From Hyphomicrobiales bacterium (GTDB taxonomy: Bacteria > Pseudomonadota > Alphaproteobacteria > Rhizobiales > Beijerinckiaceae), in contig JAQGJX010000131.1 of NCBI GenBank assembly GCA_028290405.1, positions 1 through 32,205 of the forward strand: 32,205 bases of DNA, given 5' to 3'. Made by a program: the position numbers and the translations under genes. Below, one piece after another: positions 16,704 to 24,378 of this stretch; the first letter of the stretch is position 1, and every line of letters begins with the position of its first letter. Under the pieces are notes generated by a model. The model was not told where the DNA came from. It made no database searches and saw only the letters and a program-made list of their open reading frames with translations.

Positions 16704-16756
16704 CGGGTGGGGGAGGCCGGGCGCTTGCGGGATCCAGCCAGGTTCCCGTGAAGCGC

Positions 16757-17803
16757 TTACTTCAGCGCGGCGCGGGCGCGGGCGACTTCGGCTTCGGGCG
16801 TCGCGTAGATGGATTCGACCAGCTTCTGCACGTCGGCCCCCGAGACCGGGTCGACGCCGAGCTTCAGCTTTTCAGCCTCGGCCAGAAACTCCGGGTCCTT
16901 CATGGTCTCGTCGAACGCCTTGCGGTAGGCTTCCACGCGCTGCGGCGGCGTGCCCGGCGGCAGCACGTAGGGGCGGCCGAATTCGAGCTGGTTGAAGATC
17001 ACCCCCAGGGTTTTCCGGTCCGCCTCGGTCTTCACGTAGTTGAAGATCGTCGGCACGCCCATCCGGTTGAGCAGCGGGTCGCCGTCAGGCGAGGAGATCT
17101 GCGCGATGATGCGCACCTTCTTCTGTTCCAGCCACGGCTGGTAATTGCTGATGAAGCTCGTCCACTGGATGCCGCAGATGCCGCTCGTCTCGCCGCGCTC
17201 CATCGCCAGCGCGGCCTCGCGCGAGCCGGGATAGCCGGTGATCATCTTGAACTTCGTGCCCATCACGTTGTTCAGCACGGTCGGGTACTGGCGAATGGAC
17301 GACGTGACGCCGGACGTGCCGACGATCAGCTCCTTCGAGAACATGTCCTCGAACGTCTCGACGCCCGACGTGTGCCAGGCGACGCAGATGCTGGTCTCGC
17401 GATTGGCGCTGCCGATGTAAATGAACTTGCGCGGATCGAACAGCGTCGCGGAGGCGTCGCCGATCAGCGGCTCCATGATGGCGCCCATGAACAGCGCGCC
17501 GAACGTGCTGCCGTCCTTGGGCAGCTTGTTGTAGAGCAGGTTGGCGGCCGTCAGGCTGCCCGCGCCGTCGAGGTTGCGCGCCACGATGTTGGGTTTGCCC
17601 GGCAGGTGCTTGCCGATGTGCCGCGACAGCGCGGAGGCGTAGATCCCATAGCCGCCGCCGGGCGCCGAGCCTACGAGGAAGTTCACGTTCATGCCCGTGA
17701 AGAACTTCTCGTTGTCGTTCAGCGCTTGCGCGTGGACAGGGGCGGCGAGCAGCGCGGCGGCGCCCGCGGCCATGAGGGTCTCGATGAAGCGCGTCCTGGT
17801 CAT
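16757..17803 (-). CDS. Bug-family substrate-binding protein 2
   Basis: This 348-residue exported solute receptor has a signal peptide with Arg residues at the start (MTRTRFIETL) and a predicted cleavage after VHA (about residue 25). The mature protein contains NVNFLVGSAPGGGYG, RHIGKHLPGKPNIVARNLDGAG and a KMITGYPGS...AMERGE block shared with Bug protein 1. The start at 17803 has GGAGGGGAGA upstream; the longer frame to 17854 begins in an Arg-rich stretch and is rejected. It follows ynfA by 55 bp on the same strand and precedes ppsA by 177 bp. No TctA/TctB genes accompany it. The ligand is unknown, probably a small carboxylate. Confidence 0.9.
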   Translation of the reverse strand: MTRTRFIETLMAAGAAALLAAPVHAQALNDNEKFFTGMNVNFLVGSAPGGGYGIYASALSRHIGKHLPGKPNIVARNLDGAGSLTAANLLYNKLPKDGSTFGALFMGAIMEPLIGDASATLFDPRKFIYIGSANRETSICVAWHTSGVETFEDMFSKELIVGTSGVTSSIRQYPTVLNNVMGTKFKMITGYPGSREAALAMERGETSGICGIQWTSFISNYQPWLEQKKVRIIAQISSPDGDPLLNRMGVPTIFNYVKTEADRKTLGVIFNQLEFGRPYVLPPGTPPQRVEAYRKAFDETMKDPEFLAEAEKLKLGVDPVSGADVQKLVESIYATPEAEVARARAALK

Positions 17804-17858
17804 GCGTGTCTCCCCTCCATGGCGCCGTGTGCGGCGTCGTCGTCGTTGCAGCATACGC

Positions 17859-18185
17859 CTATGCGGCGCGCGGACCGAGCAGGATGAGGGCGGCGCCCGA
17901 AAGGCACGCGCCCGCTCCCAACAGATCCCAGCGGTCGGGAACCGTCCCTTCCACCAGCCATAGCCACGCCAGCGAAGCCGCGATGTAGACGCCCCCGTAG
18001 GCCGCGAAGGCGCGCCCGGCGGCGTCGGCCTCGACCCGCGTGAGCAGGTACGCGAAGGCCATCAGCGACAGCGCGCCCGGCGCCGCCCACCAGGCGGGCT
18101 TGCCCAGCCGCAGCCACGCCCAGAACGCGAAACACCCGGCGATCTCCGCCAGCGCCGCGCCCATGTAGAGCAGCGCCGTGCTCAC
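17859..18185 (-). CDS. ynfA: YnfA/UPF0060 family membrane protein
   Basis: The 108-residue protein has four hydrophobic helices and the family motifs [17 protein letters not shown] (7-23), [15 protein letters not shown] and a [14 protein letters not shown] ending, which match the YnfA family of small-multidrug-resistance-like proteins in motif and in length (108 in E. coli). The GTG at 18185 overlaps the isochorismatase-fold gene's TGA (GTGA), which argues for coupling and against the longer frame starting at 18239. Its function in this operon could be export of a product or of a toxic intermediate; this is inference. Confidence 0.92.
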   Translation of the reverse strand: MSTALLYMGAALAEIAGCFAFWAWLRLGKPAWWAAPGALSLMAFAYLLTRVEADAAGRAFAAYGGVYIAASLAWLWLVEGTVPDRWDLLGAGACLSGAALILLGPRAA

Positions 18186-18814
18186 GCGCCGTCCCAGACG
18201 CGGCTGATCTGCGCGACGTCGGCAACGGGGCTGGTCCATGAGCGCAGGAACGCGATGCTGCGCGCCTGCGCTTCGGCCGTGTAGGAGCCGGTGGCGTCTT
18301 CGGCGATGACCGAATAATAGCCCAGCGCGGCGGCGTGCCGGGCGGTGAATTCAATCCCGATGTCTGTGGCCACCCCGGCCAGCACAAGGGTCTTCACGCC
18401 CAGGGTTTTCAGACGGAGGTCGAGGGGCGTGTCCACGAACAGCGAGGGCTGGCTCTTGGGCAGCACGATGTGATGGGGCGCGGGCTGAAGGCCGTCGACG
18501 AATTCCGTCTCCTCCATGCCTTCCTGCATGGCGGGCGCGAGCTTGCCGGGATGATCCACCTTCTGCTTCTTCATCAGGAAGAGCTGGAACGGCCCGCACA
18601 TGAGATCGAGCGGCGGCAGAACATGGCGGCTCCAGATGACCGGCACGCCATTGCGTTCGGCGGCCGCCAGCAGGGCTTGGGCGGCGGCGATCACACGGTC
18701 CGCATGCAGGGCCTTGCCGGCGAGGCCCTTCTGGAAGTCCCACATCACCAGCGCGGCCTGCGAGGGCGCGAGGAAATCCTCCAGCTTCAAGGGGATGTCG
18801 CAACGCCCGCTCAT
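18182..18814 (-). CDS. Isochorismatase-fold hydrolase lacking the usual nucleophilic Cys
   Basis: The 210-residue protein has the fold of cysteine hydrolases such as nicotinamidase, N-carbamoylsarcosine amidohydrolase and ureidoacrylate hydrolase. Asp26 (VMWDFQKG) and Lys120 (VLPKSQPS) of the usual Asp-Lys-Cys triad are present. The nucleophile position in [15 protein letters not shown] (147-161) is Gly153, where GVATNICVE is usual. True isochorismatases (EntB, PhzD) also lack the Cys and use Asp and Lys for vinyl-ether hydrolysis, so this could be a non-amidase. A related possibility is an inactive or re-tasked member. The ATG overlaps the stop of the binding-protein gene (ATGA at 18811-18814), and its stop overlaps ynfA. 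Confidence 0.9.
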   Translation of the reverse strand: MSGRCDIPLKLEDFLAPSQAALVMWDFQKGLAGKALHADRVIAAAQALLAAAERNGVPVIWSRHVLPPLDLMCGPFQLFLMKKQKVDHPGKLAPAMQEGMEETEFVDGLQPAPHHIVLPKSQPSLFVDTPLDLRLKTLGVKTLVLAGVATDIGIEFTARHAAALGYYSVIAEDATGSYTAEAQARSIAFLRSWTSPVADVAQISRVWDGA

Positions 18815-19725
18815 GCCCGCAACGCCTCCATGGCCCGCTCGTAATAGCTTTCGTCAATGAAGCTGGAGGGGTCCGCGAGCCGTGGGTGCGCGCCCTCCGG
18901 TTCCGCGCGGGTGGCCAGCACGTTGTCGAACCCCGCCCGGTCCAGCCGCGCGTCGATGGCGAAGCCGAACGCGGGCTGCAGCAACTGCGCGCGCGTGCCG
19001 GCCGCGACGTCGCGCGCCAGGTCGAGCCGCTCAGCCAGCATGTCTTCTGCTTGCGCCCCATGGGCGTCCTCGCGCAGCCAGCGCAACGCCTCCACGTAGG
19101 CGGCCATGTAGGCCTCCAGCGCAGGCGCGTTGGCCCTCGCCCATGCGGCCAGCACGAACGCGCCGCCCGCCTGATAGGGGCCGAGGCGATCCACCAGCCG
19201 TCCAAGGCTGCGCATGCCGCGCAATTGCGCCTCCGCCGAGAACGGCGGGTTCAGCACGGCTCCGGCGTTGTCCACGTCGGCGATCATGGCCTTGAGGCGC
19301 CGGGCGCCGTTGCCCACCGCCCGGAACGCATAATCCACCCCGTACGCGAGGCCCTCGCGCGCCAGCATCTTGCGCGCCAGCAGCGCATAGGCGGTGTCGG
19401 GCGAATCCACCGCCAGCGTGCGTCCGCGCAGGTCCTCGAATGTCTTGATGTGGGGCTGCACGATGAAGTCGTTCATGCCGCTCTCGCCGCCCATGACGAT
19501 GAGAACGTCCTGTCCGGCGGCGATCATCGACAGCGCGTTGTCCACCGCCGCCTGCACGATGTGGATGGCGCCGCCCGCAAGGCGCTCGCGTTGCAGCTTT
19601 GAGCTTTCCGTTTCGTCGATCGCGACGTCCAATCCGCGCCGGGCGAAAAACCCCTGCCGCTGCGCGACCCAGAGCGGCAGCGCCTTGGCGTTGGGGAACG
19701 TGCTGACGACGAGCGCCGGCATCAT
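18811..19725 (-). CDS. NMT1/THI5-like (NitT/TauT-type) binding protein without a signal peptide
   Basis: The 304-residue protein has the bilobed substrate-binding fold of aliphatic sulfonate, nitrate and thiamine-precursor receptors: STFPNAKALPLWVAQRQGFFARRGLDV (9-35), then the hinge block KTFEDLRGRTLAVDSPDTAYA. It begins MMPALVVSTF directly at the first beta-strand and has no hydrophobic leader. A longer frame to 19836 exists, but it is Arg/His-rich and overlaps the upstream gene. The start at 19725 overlaps that gene's stop (ATGA). Without a leader it should stay in the cytoplasm, where relatives such as THI5 act as enzymes; there are no ABC permease or ATPase genes beside it. Function is unknown. 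Confidence 0.85.
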   Translation of the reverse strand: MMPALVVSTFPNAKALPLWVAQRQGFFARRGLDVAIDETESSKLQRERLAGGAIHIVQAAVDNALSMIAAGQDVLIVMGGESGMNDFIVQPHIKTFEDLRGRTLAVDSPDTAYALLARKMLAREGLAYGVDYAFRAVGNGARRLKAMIADVDNAGAVLNPPFSAEAQLRGMRSLGRLVDRLGPYQAGGAFVLAAWARANAPALEAYMAAYVEALRWLREDAHGAQAEDMLAERLDLARDVAAGTRAQLLQPAFGFAIDARLDRAGFDNVLATRAEPEGAHPRLADPSSFIDESYYERAMEALRA

Positions 19726-20216
19726 CGCGGATCGCGAATGGGGGGGCCATTCTTGATGTTGAGCTGCTTCTGGCGCGCCGCGTCGAAGTCGTCGTCGCAC
19801 ATCAGGCCGGCGCGGCGGATGCCCTCGATGGCGCACAGGTCGTCCACCTCGTTCACGTCGCCCGTCACGCCGATGGCGCCGATGATCTCGCCGTGTTCGT
19901 CACGGATGAGCTGGCCGCCGGCCTCCAGGAAGATCGGCCCGTCGGCAAGCTCGCGCAGCGTGTCCATGAAGGGCGGCTTCTCGCGCGATTTCTGCAGCAC
20001 CATGCGCGAGGAGCGATGCAGCGCCAGCGCCGCGAACGCCTTTCCGCGCGCGATCTCGAAGCGCATCAGCGAGGCGCCGTCCTGCTTCAGGAACGCCTTC
20101 ACGCGTCCGCCCGCGTCCAGCACGATGGCGGCGAGCGCGTGGGCCTGCATTTCCTCCGCGCGCTCGAACGTCTTCAGGATGATGGCCAGCGACTGGTCCA
20201 TGCTGATGCCGCGCAT
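19722..20216 (-). CDS. GlcG/HbpS-like (DUF336) family protein
   Basis: The 164-residue protein has the GlcG/HbpS fold: an N-terminal helix (LAIILKTFERAEEMQAHAL), VLDAGGRVKAFLKQDGA (33-49) and a later GAIGVTGDVNEVDDLCAIEGI block. Family members include a heme-binding protein in Streptomyces and the GlcG protein of glycolate operons. They often stand next to catabolic enzymes and may bind small ligands or act on unstable intermediates. No signal peptide is present. The ATG at 20216 has GGAGACG upstream; an alternative Met five codons later is possible. It overlaps the binding-protein gene by 4 bp and follows the PPOX-fold gene by 39 bp. Confidence 0.9.
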   Translation of the reverse strand: MRGISMDQSLAIILKTFERAEEMQAHALAAIVLDAGGRVKAFLKQDGASLMRFEIARGKAFAALALHRSSRMVLQKSREKPPFMDTLRELADGPIFLEAGGQLIRDEHGEIIGAIGVTGDVNEVDDLCAIEGIRRAGLMCDDDFDAARQKQLNIKNGPPIRDPR

Positions 20217-20255
20217 ATCGTCTCCGCTTGTCGGTCTCGAGTGTGAAGGGCCGGA

Positions 20256-20681
20256 TCAGCGCAGCGGCTTGCCGCGCACGTCTTCCGCCTTGGTGAGGCG
20301 GATGAGCACGCCGATGCCGGCGTCCGCGCCGTCATGGGTGGCTTCGCGCTCGTTGAGACGCGCAAAGATGGCGTCCCGGATGGCGCCGTCCTCGTGCAGC
20401 TCCGCCTCGCCGTGAAAGCGCAGGACGCCGGACTCCAGCCGTCCATCCCGCTGGGCCGCCATGTTGCTGTAGACGACCACCACGCGCGGGTTCGCGCGCA
20501 GGTTCACGAGCGCCGTCTTCTTCGCGCGCTCCCAGTAGGCGAGATGATCGTCGTCGAAGATCATCATGCTGCCCTTGGGGCTCACGTTGGGCCCGTCCGG
20601 GCCCTCGGTGGCGAGAAGGCACACGTAGCCCTCGTCCCAGGCGTTGGCGACGAGCTTCTTGACTGTGGCGCTGAAAGGCAT
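20256..20681 (-). CDS. Pyridoxamine 5'-phosphate oxidase-fold (FMN-binding split barrel) protein
   Basis: The 141-residue protein has the split-barrel flavin fold: LLATEGPDGPNVSPKG (22-37), IFDDDHLAYWERAKKTALVNLRANPRVVVVYSN (41-73) and a RFHGEAELHEDG strand pair. The PNVSPKG strand and the spacing before the ANPRVVV strand fit small FMN- or F420-type proteins rather than PdxH itself. It is cytoplasmic. AAGGGGAACGG precedes the ATG. It starts 10 bp after Bug protein 3 and precedes the GlcG-like gene by 39 bp, so it probably belongs to the same transcript and may serve as a small oxidoreductase in the pathway. The cofactor and substrate are not shown by sequence. Confidence 0.88.
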   Translation of the reverse strand: MPFSATVKKLVANAWDEGYVCLLATEGPDGPNVSPKGSMMIFDDDHLAYWERAKKTALVNLRANPRVVVVYSNMAAQRDGRLESGVLRFHGEAELHEDGAIRDAIFARLNEREATHDGADAGIGVLIRLTKAEDVRGKPLR

Positions 20682-20691
20682 GCCGTTCCCC

Positions 20692-21678
20692 TTATTCGAC
20701 GCGCAATTCGAGCGCTTCGACCATTTTCTTCCACTGCGCGTATTCCTTCGTCATGAAGGCCTCGGCGGCGGCCAGGTCGCCGCTCATGGGATCGAAGCCG
20801 ATGCTGCGCAGTTTGGCCTGTACGGCGGGCTCGCTGGCGATGGCGTCGATCTGCTTGTTGAGGTCGCCCACCAGGCCCTTGGGGGTGGCGGGCGGCGCGA
20901 AGAAGCCCACCCACGACAGCGACGTGAAGCCCGGATAGCCCGCTTCGGCGAACGTCGGCACGTCCTTCACCACGTCGTTGCGCTTGTCGGACGCGATGGC
21001 CAGCCCGCGGATGTCCCCGCTGGCGACCTGCGCGGCGAAGCCGGACAGCGACGAGATGACCATGGGGATGTGCCCGCCCAGCAGGGCGTTCGTGGCGTCC
21101 GGCCCACCCCGGAAGGGGATGTGCTTGGGGTTCGCCTTCAAGACGAACTTGAAGAAATACTCGCCCGCGATGTGCGAGCCGGTGCCGATGCCGGCGGTGC
21201 CGAACAGCACCTCCTGGTCCTTGGCGTTGGCGACGAACTCCGCGATGGTCTTCGCCTTGTCGTTCTTGTTGAGCGCGAACACTTCCGGCGTGGTGGCCAC
21301 GATGGAGATCGGCATGAGGGTCTGGGCCGAGAAGCCCTTGTTCCTGTACAGCGTCTCGTTGATCGGCAGGGCCGCCGTGGTGACCAGCAGCGTGTTGCCG
21401 TCCGGCGCGGCGGCGATGACCGCCTTGGCGGCGATGTTGGCGCCTGCGCCCGGGCGGTTCTCCACCACCACGTTGCGCCCGGTCTTCTCGCCGAGCCGCG
21501 CGCCGACGATGCGGGCGATGGAATCCGCCGACCCGCCGGCCGCAAAGCCGACAAGGAGCGTCAGCGGACCGGCCGCGGGAGCCTGCGCGTGCGCAAGGCC
21601 GGGAGCGGCCAGAAAACCCAGCGCCGCAAGGGCCCCATGCAGCGCGTTGCGGCGGTGCGTCGTGCGGACTCGTGTCAT
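20692..21678 (-). CDS. Bug-family substrate-binding protein 3
   Basis: The 328-residue exported receptor is of the classical Bug type. Its signal peptide (1-31, MTRVRTTHRR then a hydrophobic core, ending AHA) has an arginine-rich n-region without a clear twin-arginine consensus. The mature part begins PLTLLVGFAAGGSADSIAR and includes VVVENRPGAGANIAAKAV, FGTAGIGTGSH, IPFRGGPDATNALLGG and VGFFAPPATPKG. The ATG at 21678 is supported by AGGGGAACGCC; the long upstream frame is noise across dadA. It lies 95 bp downstream of dadA and 10 bp before the PPOX-fold gene. Nearby TctA/TctB genes are absent. The ligand may be the substrate of the downstream enzymes. Confidence 0.93.
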   Translation of the reverse strand: MTRVRTTHRRNALHGALAALGFLAAPGLAHAQAPAAGPLTLLVGFAAGGSADSIARIVGARLGEKTGRNVVVENRPGAGANIAAKAVIAAAPDGNTLLVTTAALPINETLYRNKGFSAQTLMPISIVATTPEVFALNKNDKAKTIAEFVANAKDQEVLFGTAGIGTGSHIAGEYFFKFVLKANPKHIPFRGGPDATNALLGGHIPMVISSLSGFAAQVASGDIRGLAIASDKRNDVVKDVPTFAEAGYPGFTSLSWVGFFAPPATPKGLVGDLNKQIDAIASEPAVQAKLRSIGFDPMSGDLAAAEAFMTKEYAQWKKMVEALELRVE

Positions 21679-21742
21679 GGCGTTCCCCTGTCCCTGTGAG
21701 CGCGAAGCGGCCTGATTTCGCCGCGTCCATCGGCCCTGTCCC

Positions 21743-21755
21743 GCACGGACCGTGC
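21743..21755. promoter_or_regulatory. 13-bp palindrome upstream of Bug protein 3, possible operator
   Basis: GCACGGACCGTGC is a perfect palindrome around one central base. It lies in the 95-bp gap between dadA and the Bug gene, about 65 bp upstream of the Bug start. It could be an operator for a promoter that starts the 20692-to-17859 transcript, or a chance hairpin in GC-rich DNA. Confidence 0.25.
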
Positions 21756-21773
21756 CAGACTTCGCCGTCCGCC

Positions 21774-22955
21774 TCAAGGCGCGGCCTGGGCCGTGCTTTC
21801 GATTTCGTCCGCGATCAGTTCCGCGGTCGCCGCCGACAGCGTCCAGCCCAGATGGCCATGGCCGGTGTTGAAGTACACCTTGGGGTTCCTGGAGCGCCGC
21901 ACCACGGGCAGCATGCTGGGCGTCATCGGCCGCAGGCCCGCCCATGGCTCCACATGCTCCGTGCTCATGGAAGGAAAATTGCGCCGCACCCAGTTCACCA
22001 GCGGCTGAACCCGCGCGTGCGGGATGTCGTAGTCGATTCCCGCCAGTTCCGCCGTGCCGGCGACGCGAAAACGCGATCCCAGCTTGCACGAGACGATCTT
22101 GGCCTCGTCGTCCAGCAGGCTCACCTGCGGGATCGTGTCGGGATCGGCCTCGATGGTGATGCTGTAGCCCTTCACGGGATAGATGTTGAGCGGATCGCCC
22201 GCCTGCCGCGACAGCGCGGCGCTCTCCACGCCCGCGCAGATCGCCACCGCGTCGTGCTCGCGCGTCAGCGCCGCAAGGTCCGGGGCCTCCGCCTCGTAAT
22301 GGAAGGACACGCCGTATTTGGACGCCAGCACGTCCGCCAGGCCGACGCAGAACTTGTGGATGTCGCCGGTGGCGTCCTCTGGGGTGTGGATGCCGCCGAT
22401 CACGCCGTCGGCCTCAAGGCGCGGCTCGATGGCCTTCACGCCCGCAGGGTCCAGCACCGTGCGGCCGACGCCGGTCTGCTTGTAGATGGACGCGTTCGCG
22501 CGCAGCGCCGCCTTGAAATAGAACTCGTCCTTGTAGACGTGCAGAATGCCCTTCCGGGTCAGGTCGAACGCGATCCCTTCCTCTTCGGCGATCTGGAAAT
22601 AAAGCTCGCGCGAGCGCAGCCCCAGGCGGATCGTCTCGATGGTGTGGCGCTCGTAGGTTCCGTTGATCGTGTTGAGCAGGAACTCCGCGATCCACTTGTA
22701 TTTCGCCAGCGAAGGGGAGGGGTGGATGAGCAGCGGCGCGTCCTTGCGCAGCATCCACTTCATGCCTTTCACGACGTTCGGCCAGGTGTTCCACACCTCG
22801 CTGTTGCTGACCGAGAACTGTCCGCCGTTGGCGTAGGACGTCAGCATGCCCGCATAGCGCCGCCGCTCGTAGACGCTCACCGCATGGCCGCGCCTCGCCA
22901 GCGCGTAGGCCGTGGTCACCCCGGTGATTCCCGCGCCAATGACCGCGATGCGCAT
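21774..22955 (-). CDS. dadA: D-amino acid dehydrogenase (DadA-like FAD oxidoreductase)
   Basis: The 393-residue protein is a FAD-dependent, membrane-associated enzyme that oxidises D-amino acids to 2-oxo acids and ammonia and passes electrons to the respiratory chain. It opens with the FAD-binding motif MRIAVIGAGITG (1-12) and has SYANGGQFS and KGMKWMLRKDAPL segments typical of DadA. It ends with WAGLRPMTPSMLPVV and a second FAD-contact block, NTGHGHLGWT. It is some 40 residues shorter than E. coli DadA (432). The ATG at 22955 begins the conserved motif and the preceding frame to 23084 is noise; AAAGGGA lies upstream. It is divergent from the PrpF-like gene. No alanine racemase gene is beside it, so the natural substrate may be another D-amino acid. 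Confidence 0.9.
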   Translation of the reverse strand: MRIAVIGAGITGVTTAYALARRGHAVSVYERRRYAGMLTSYANGGQFSVSNSEVWNTWPNVVKGMKWMLRKDAPLLIHPSPSLAKYKWIAEFLLNTINGTYERHTIETIRLGLRSRELYFQIAEEEGIAFDLTRKGILHVYKDEFYFKAALRANASIYKQTGVGRTVLDPAGVKAIEPRLEADGVIGGIHTPEDATGDIHKFCVGLADVLASKYGVSFHYEAEAPDLAALTREHDAVAICAGVESAALSRQAGDPLNIYPVKGYSITIEADPDTIPQVSLLDDEAKIVSCKLGSRFRVAGTAELAGIDYDIPHARVQPLVNWVRRNFPSMSTEHVEPWAGLRPMTPSMLPVVRRSRNPKVYFNTGHGHLGWTLSAATAELIADEIESTAQAAP

Positions 22956-23185
22956 GGATGTCGTGTCCCTTTCCGGAGCGAACGGCGCCGGACCGTCGGC
23001 GGCCTGTCGGCGTGCGTCGGACCGGTCCTCGAAAGATAGTGTCGCGCACCGGAAAGCGACAGGGCGGCTCAAGGCCGAGACCAAGCCGTCCAGGGAAAAA
23101 CAACTTGGGGCGATCAGGCGCCGCGCCGCCTATTGAACCGGAACGAGCATCAAATCCGCTATTTTTTGCATTTTCCGCATAGCCG

Positions 23186-23202
23186 ATCATCAGGTAAATG
23201 AT
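23186..23202. promoter_or_regulatory. ATCAT-N7-ATGAT dyad in the divergent control region
   Basis: In the 242-bp gap between dadA (-) and the PrpF-like gene (+), a lower-GC patch (about 23140-23202) contains this interrupted dyad, the shape bound by many LysR-type regulators. The right arm covers the first possible ATG of the PrpF-like gene, so either translation starts later or the site overlaps the coding region. A TTGAAC at 23133 could be a -35 box, but no good -10 box is at the right spacing. Confidence 0.3.
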
Positions 23203-24337
23203 AGGCATGAGCCACATTGATCCTGATCTTGCATCAACAGCGATGCGCGACGCGCCCCGTCCCCCCGCCCGCGGCCTTCGCCGCGTCCCCTGCGTGCTGA
23301 TGCGCGGCGGCACCTCCCGGGGCCCGTTCTTCCTGGAGAGCGATCTCCCGGCGGGCGAGGCGGCCAGGGACGCGTTCCTGCTGAACGTCATGGGCTCCCC
23401 CCATCCGCTCCAGGTGGACGGCATCGGCGGCGCGAATTCGCTCACCAGCAAGGTCGCCATCGTGTCCCGGTCGTCGCGGCCGGACGCGGACGTGGACTAT
23501 CTGTTCGCCCAGGTCTCCGTGGAGCAGCCGCTCGTCGACACAAGCCCCAATTGCGGCAACATGCTCTCCGCCGTGGGGCCGTTCGCGCTGGAGATGGGCC
23601 TCGTCCCCGCGCAGGACGGCGAGACCACCGTGCGCATCTTCAACCGCAACACGTCGAGCCTCGTCGAGGCGGTCATCCAGACGCCCGGCGGCGCGGTGGC
23701 GTATGACGGCGACACGGCGATCGACGGCGTCGCCGGCGCCGCCGCCCCCATCGGCCTCAGTTTCGGCGACGCCGCCGGTGGCAAGACGGGCGCGCTGTTT
23801 CCCAGCGGCGAGCGCCGCGAGGAGATCCACGGCGTCGGCGTGACGCTGATCGACTACGCCATGCCGATGATGCTGCTGGCGGCTTCCGACGTCGGCCTGA
23901 ACGGCGACGAGACGCCCGCGCAGATCGACGCCGACCGCGACCTCTACGTGCGCCTGGAAGCCATGCGCATGGAGGCCGGGCGCCGCATGGGCCTCGGGGA
24001 CGTCACCGGCCGGGTGATCCCCAAGATCGGCCTGCTGTCCGCGCCCCGCAGGGGCGGCACGATCACCTCGCGCTATCTGGTGCCGGACTCCTGCCACCGC
24101 GCCCATTCGGCCACGGGCGCGCTGTGCGTCGCCGCCGCCTCGCGCCTTGAGGGCACGGTCGCCTTCGCGCTCGCCGCGCAGGCCGAGGGTCCGGTGGTCG
24201 TCGAGCATCCCAGCGGCGCCATCCCCATCGCCCTCACGGCTCATGCCGAGGGCGTCAGCCGCGCGGCCTTCGTGCGCACGGCCCGTCGCATCTTCGAAGG
24301 CAATCTCCTCGTTCCCGCGGCGCTTTACGACACGTGA
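23198..24337 (+). CDS. PrpF / 4-oxalomesaconate tautomerase-like isomerase
   Basis: The 379-residue protein has the two-lobed diaminopimelate-epimerase fold of PrpF (2-methylaconitate isomerase) and GalD (4-oxalomesaconate tautomerase of gallate breakdown). Motifs are VPCVLMRGGTSRGPFF (30-45), DGIGGANSLTSKVAIV (74-89) and the catalytic-type Cys119 in SPNCGNML. The C-terminal part has HRAHSATGALC. Neither a PrpC/AcnD pair nor gallate genes are in the window, so the sequence alone does not decide which isomerase it is. Start choice is uncertain: ATGs at 23198, 23207 and 23243 are in frame, none has a strong ribosome site, and conserved sequence begins only near residue 29. It precedes a Bug gene by 41 bp, so the two probably form an operon for uptake and use of one tricarboxylate-like compound. 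Confidence 0.9.
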   Translation: MIGMSHIDPDLASTAMRDAPRPPARGLRRVPCVLMRGGTSRGPFFLESDLPAGEAARDAFLLNVMGSPHPLQVDGIGGANSLTSKVAIVSRSSRPDADVDYLFAQVSVEQPLVDTSPNCGNMLSAVGPFALEMGLVPAQDGETTVRIFNRNTSSLVEAVIQTPGGAVAYDGDTAIDGVAGAAAPIGLSFGDAAGGKTGALFPSGERREEIHGVGVTLIDYAMPMMLLAASDVGLNGDETPAQIDADRDLYVRLEAMRMEAGRRMGLGDVTGRVIPKIGLLSAPRRGGTITSRYLVPDSCHRAHSATGALCVAAASRLEGTVAFALAAQAEGPVVVEHPSGAIPIALTAHAEGVSRAAFVRTARRIFEGNLLVPAALYDT

Positions 24338-24378
24338 TCCGTTCGCCGCGTCCAAACCCGAAAAGAGAGGGAAGAAGC

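Noticed and set aside
16679-16716. The palindrome as a strong terminator for ppsA
   Set aside because: It lies upstream, not downstream, of ppsA on the minus strand, and lacks a T run.
14114-17887. A plus-strand open frame of more than 1200 codons antisense to ppsA and Bug protein 2
   Set aside because: It is a GC-rich shadow: its translation is rich in His, Arg, Ala and Asp without family motifs, while the minus strand holds clearly conserved proteins over the same bases.
23139-23165. A second EcfG promoter starting at GGAAC (23140)
   Set aside because: The position 16-17 bases later reads ATTT instead of CGTT, so only half the motif is present.
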